From Capitulum mitella (Eukaryota; Arthropoda; Thecostraca; Pollicipedomorpha; Pollicipedidae), in the NCBI GenBank assembly GCA_030062745.1, contig CP099841.1:682001-746000 (forward strand): a stretch of DNA of 64,000 nucleotides, in the 5' to 3' direction. The notes under the pieces were generated by a model, which was not told where the DNA came from, searched no databases, and saw only the letters and a program-made list of their open reading frames with translations. Position 1 is the stretch's first letter. The number at the start of each line of letters is the position of its first letter. Position numbers and translations under genes: made by a program. This document shows, piece by piece, positions 61,101 to 64,000 of the stretch.

Positions 61101-61933
61101 TGCATAGTAGTGCATGGTACAGGAGAGTGAGGGCCGTAAAATGAATACGTTTTTTCCAGTAACGCGGAGTAGTACACGGGGCTTCAGAGAGAGTGGTCAA
61201 AACAACAAGTCTTTGTACCAACATTTCTCGCAGGAATGAGCCAGCAGATTGAATGATCGCCCCACTGATAAACATGAATGATTTTAAAGTCGTGTCTTTT
61301 GGGACGGCATCAGGCTGGTCGTCATGCATGAGACTGACTTTTGCAGCTGTTGCAGAACGGTGCAGCCGAAGAGGAAGGCCCGCCCTCCAAGAAGTCCCGC
61401 ACGGACAGTACGAGCGGTGCGTCTCCTTATCTCTTTCTTTTCTGCATGGTCCGCTTGACATTATTTTTGTTCGAGCTTCGTTTGTTACTTCTGCGTGTCG
61501 CTGTAATTCGTTTATTTTTGCCGTAATTTGCCGCAGTTGCTGCGTTACGCGCCGTCAGATGGGCGCTGTGACGCTGTATCGTGTGCGGTCTGTTGCGGCC
61601 GGTGCTGGTGTCCGCCGTTTGAGCGGTCCGTACCCGGCAGGAGTCGGGGACTCTGTCCACGCCGGCGGCGGCGACGGTGACGGCGACGGCGCAGACGGCG
61701 ACGGCGCGGACGGTGCCGGCGGCGCCGGCGCCCTGCAGGGCATCACCGCCGAACACCTGCAGGACGTGCTGGCTGGCAAGGGCACCCTGCAGGACTCGCA
61801 GGGCCGCGTGATCAAGGTGTCCCTGGCCGAGGTGCCCGGCGCGCCGCCGGGCGCCAAAACGGTCGTCATGGAAACGCCTGACGACGCCGGCGAGGTGCGC
61901 TACGTGCCGTCCGACAGTGCGGCTGAGGCCTAG
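52165..61933 (+). CDS. Gene A: double THAP-finger protein with P-element-like HTH, 15 exons
   Basis: Exons: 52165-52309, 52806-53017, 53311-53522, 53954-54110, 54379-54499, 55062-55133, 55411-55512, 56264-56355, 56799-56864, 57501-57584, 59747-59871, 60279-60387, 60888-61040, 61347-61416, 61641-61933. All phases agree, giving 670 residues. After an acidic leader (1-48) there are two THAP (C2CH) fingers. The first spans about 69-142 (C69, C74, W94, C118-x2-H121, closing AVPTRF). The second spans about 177-265 (CVPGC, W210, C241-x2-H244, closing LKPGAHPSLF). Then come KNGQTVQLDD (exon 7), a charged helix (exon 8), a coiled coil (422-463), and KWAVPSLTMA...YGRLLKMGFPLPSADIV across exons 12-13, resembling the P-element/THAP9 helix-turn-helix. 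Next are a basic SKKSR and a Gly/Asp-rich C-terminus ending in GITAEHLQDVLAGKG. Likely a sequence-specific nuclear regulator of transposase origin. Exon 2 has a second usable acceptor (start 52833); the donors at 53523, 54111 and 59872 are weak. Confidence 0.8.
55590..56110. repeat. 30-bp VNTR-like array in gene A intron 7, about 17 copies
   Basis: Unit GATGGCTGGTCTCTGCCGTGTGAGATGTCT. The main variants differ in the block after CTCTG (CCGTGTGAG versus ATATGTGGG), the latter recurring at irregular spacing. All six frames stay largely open, giving long false reading frames on both strands. It lies wholly between exons 55411-55512 and 56264-56355. Confidence 0.93.
57945..59625. mobile_element. 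Foldback-like inverted repeat in gene A intron 10
   Basis: Left arm 57945-58190 and right arm about 59375-59625 are inverted copies of a degenerate short repeat, CGTATCGCATTTCTTCGTATACGCAAAT-like on the plus strand at left and its complement at right. They enclose about 1.2 kb that includes a tRNA-SINE candidate. No transposase seen. The architecture resembles foldback elements, whose long inverted ends consist of short tandem units. Exact ends and a target duplication could not be set. Confidence 0.65.
58428..58770 (+). repeat. tRNA-derived SINE candidate
   Basis: Contains an A-box-like TGGCCAAAGGGG near 58445 and a B-box-like AGTTCGAGTTCC near 58489, with spacing suited to a tRNA-type internal polymerase III promoter, then an unrelated body and an A-rich tail (GAAATTTGAAAAAAAGGAAAAA) ending near 58770. 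It sits between the foldback arms. No second copy in the window confirms it. Confidence 0.5.
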
Positions 61934-62451
61934 CCGGGCGTCAGGCGGCGGGTGGTCAGGCTGCCAGTCAGACGACGCTGCTGCTCGACGTGTGTGTGGG
62001 GGGAGGCGGGAACCTACCTGTGGCGCCCTGTTGAAAGGCAAGCTTGTCTGCGTTGAGGGCGTGGGGGCCGATTTGCACGGTCCTTACGAGACTGCTCTTC
62101 GTGGCGTGAGTGCGTGTCCTTTTGAAGGGCCCCGAACCTTTAAGTCGTGGCTTATTGCAGCATCTCACTGGCCACAAATGCGAGGAGAGTGGCTGCCAGG
62201 CTCGTGGTGTTGTACTATAGCATTGTTCATCAGCATAATCACCGGCCATCTTCCATGAGAATACAGTCATTATTCCGAAGGAACGATTTTTAATCTAGCC
62301 TGTATATCTGATAACTATCAAGTTCGTACCCGTAATCGCACAACAGGAAGTTACGTTACAAAAAGTAAAAAAGAGCCAGTCTTACAGGCCGTGTGGCTCA
62401 CGTCAGCTCAGTACAGGGTCCTGCACGAGTGCTGGCAGTAACGGAGACGCG

Positions 62452-62575
62452 GTATTCAGTCACAGTTATGGCGATATACGGCCTCCGCGTTGTTACGCCC
62501 TTGAACCCAGAAAGCCAACCATAAAAGGCAATACTCGGTCACAGTTATGGCGATATATGGCCTCCGAGTTGTCAC
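62452..62575. repeat. 79-bp tandem duplication
   Basis: CAGTCACAGTTATGGCGATATACGGCCTCCG at 62457 recurs 79 bp on with few changes (CGGTCACAGTTATGGCGATATATGGCCTCCGAG). Non-coding, in the shared 3' region of gene A and CTU1. Confidence 0.7.
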
Positions 62576-62943
62576 CCACAAAACCAGCCATGGAAATGGA
62601 TCGGTGGCTCCAAATCGCTTGTATTTTCCAGGCATGAGGAACCTAGAGATCTCAGGTTTCAGGACCATTCCGCCGTACCACTTCTGTACTGTCGAAAGCT
62701 GTCGCGTTCAACTGGACGCACAACTCGCCCGTCTGGGCTCACCTGATCCAAACCGCCCGGCGCCCGGCCAGACTGCAGTCTCGCATAAGTCAGACCGACC
62801 ACAAACATCGAACGTGTTTAAAAACTTCTTATTCGGGCCAGCCGGCGTAGTCAAGTGAGGCCCATGCCTCAGCTGCTGACGATTAAACAGACATGCACAG
62901 CTGGCGGTGCAGAATGTCTCCCAACAGATGTGAAAAGCCATTC

Positions 62944-62949
62944 AATAAA
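62944..62949 (+). terminator. AATAAA, possible gene A poly(A) signal
   Basis: First clear plus-strand AATAAA that I see after the gene A stop, about 1 kb downstream. Confidence 0.3.
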
Positions 62950-63040
62950 CATTTCCACGACGGTAATACAACACTACAACACTCGGTTCGTCAGCCTGTC
63001 AAAAGCACTCTGTTTAAAACCCCGATCTCTCCCGCCGTCG

Positions 63041-63797
63041 TCACCGTGAGTCTGCAGCACTGCTTGCCTCTGAGCAGGCACAGGCAGCCCCTGTTCCCGC
63101 AGATGCACATTGCGAGCCGGTCCACAACGGAGAATCAGCCGCCTGCTGGGCCGGCGCCGCCGCCTCCGTCCGCAGGATCCGCTCGTGCACCTTACTGCTC
63201 TTACCGATACCCAGACGCGGCTGACCCTGGTCAGAACAGAAAATGGCGGTTCAAAATCCCACCTGTTCATTTGTGCCGACGGTCTCTACATGCACAGAAG
63301 AGATGAACAGAATATGACAGACAAGGTCCCGACTTCAAAGAAGGGAGTGTCACGTACACGCCCTATCATGTGCAATGAGTGAGTTGACGGAGCAAGACTG
63401 GTGTTCGCGAAGAGCAGAAAACCAATGACTTAATACAGCAAAACCAACGCAACGTCGTCAAAAACAACCTCAAACCGTTTCACACGATCATCTCAAATAG
63501 TTTTTGCAGACCGGCCTTTCGCCGAGTAACGGCCTCCCCTCGCACGGTCCGGTCCTGGCCCGACCGGCGGTCTGGGAGGATCCTCGTCGGCCGGCACTGA
63601 CCTGGTTGAGGCCCTGCAGCAGGACGCAGGCCTTGCAGACCGGCTGGGAGGAGATGTAGCCGCAGCGGTTGCAGTTGCCCTGGGCCGGCAGCCGGGCGGC
63701 GTCGCGCACGGCCAGGCTTTCGCCAGAGTGGATGATGTCGATGATTGAGGTCGCTCGGATCGCCTCCAGGTCCTTCAGGTAGGCGCGTGCGTGCCCC
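63041..63797 (-). CDS. CTU1: CTU1/Ncs6 cytosolic tRNA 2-thiolation protein, C-terminal two exons (partial)
   Basis: CTU1 with CTU2 thiolates the wobble uridine (U34) of cytosolic tRNA-Lys, -Glu and -Gln. Two exons are visible, 63797-63602 and 63226-63041. The first reads [24 protein letters not shown], then the zinc-binding [10 protein letters not shown] and [11 protein letters not shown]. After a phase-0 intron (donor gtcagt) the second begins [12 protein letters not shown] and ends at a TGA at 63043-63041. The PRLGIGK motif and paired CxxC motifs are diagnostic of the family C-terminus. The tail after GIGKSSK is about 50 residues of Ala/Ser-rich sequence, longer than I expect for this family, so the stop could be bypassed by another splice. 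The first exon begins in phase 2, so the PP-loop catalytic part lies beyond the right edge. Convergent with gene A, about 1.1 kb apart. Confidence 0.9.
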
Positions 63798-64000
63798 CTG
63801 CAAACGGCAGACGAAAGTGAGACAGGACTAGAAGGTCCAGTAGTAGGGTCAGTACCAATATCACGGCCAGGTGCCGCGGTGGACGAAACGGAGGGAACCA
63901 CGAGGGTACAATGATAGACCCGTAACACTAAATCCAAGACTTTCCAATGGACCTACCGGAAATTACTCATCAACACGTAACTACAGGACCGACCACAGGT

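Larger units (their letters stand above)
61934..63040. other. 3' region between convergent gene A and CTU1
   Basis: No gene seen. A plus-strand AATAAA at 62944-62949 is the best poly(A) candidate for gene A, which would bring its transcript to within about 100 bp of the CTU1 stop. It could instead belong to nothing. Confidence 0.4.

Overview
The window is eukaryotic nuclear DNA, most likely from an arthropod and possibly a crustacean. The evidence is spliced genes with GT/AG introns, GC-rich exons in AT-richer surroundings, piggyBac-type, hAT-type and foldback-like transposons, a tRNA-derived SINE candidate and a short interstitial run of the arthropod telomere unit. I see no bacterial-style operon, CRISPR array, rRNA or stand-alone tRNA gene. 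The species call is inference.

Left part, 1-32.7 kb, is gene-poor and transposon-rich. It holds an inverted pair of repeats (1-326, 2880-3175), a long tract rich in AGGTCA half-sites with three tandem 153-bp units (about 4.6-8.7 kb), and a decayed piggyBac transposase gene (15412-12088, minus) split by a second TTAA-flanked element (12494-14175). An orphan terminal exon candidate lies at 20169-20410. A 4.9-kb hAT element with an 8-bp target duplication (22499-27381) carries two TTAA elements inside it. A possible signal-anchor exon lies at 29874-29936.

Right part, 32.7-64 kb, is gene-rich. In order: (1) SLC25A17/PMP34, the peroxisomal membrane carrier, plus strand, eight coding exons that join in frame to 311 residues (32744-37975). 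(2) Gene B, minus strand, ten exons joining to about 784 residues (47007-39890): acidic, Gly/Arg-rich, AT-hook-like, coiled coil, P-element-like helix-turn-helix. (3) Gene A, plus strand, fifteen exons joining to 670 residues (52165-61933): two THAP zinc fingers, coiled coil, P-element-like helix-turn-helix. (4) The last two exons of CTU1, the tRNA wobble-uridine thiolase, minus strand (63797-63041), the rest lying beyond the window.

Genes A and B are divergently arranged and share the coiled coil, the P-element-like helix-turn-helix and a C-terminal GKG-x-L-x-D-x-x-G motif. I read them as paralogous regulators domesticated from a P-element/THAP-type transposase. They have different N-termini: THAP fingers in A, acidic and RG/AT-hook sequence in B. 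This pair is the most unusual content. Introns of these genes hold minisatellites (24-bp in PMP34, 30-bp in gene A), a foldback-like inverted repeat with a SINE candidate (gene A), and short inverted-repeat elements (gene B). All exon borders were chosen by eye from splice signals and frame and need transcript evidence.
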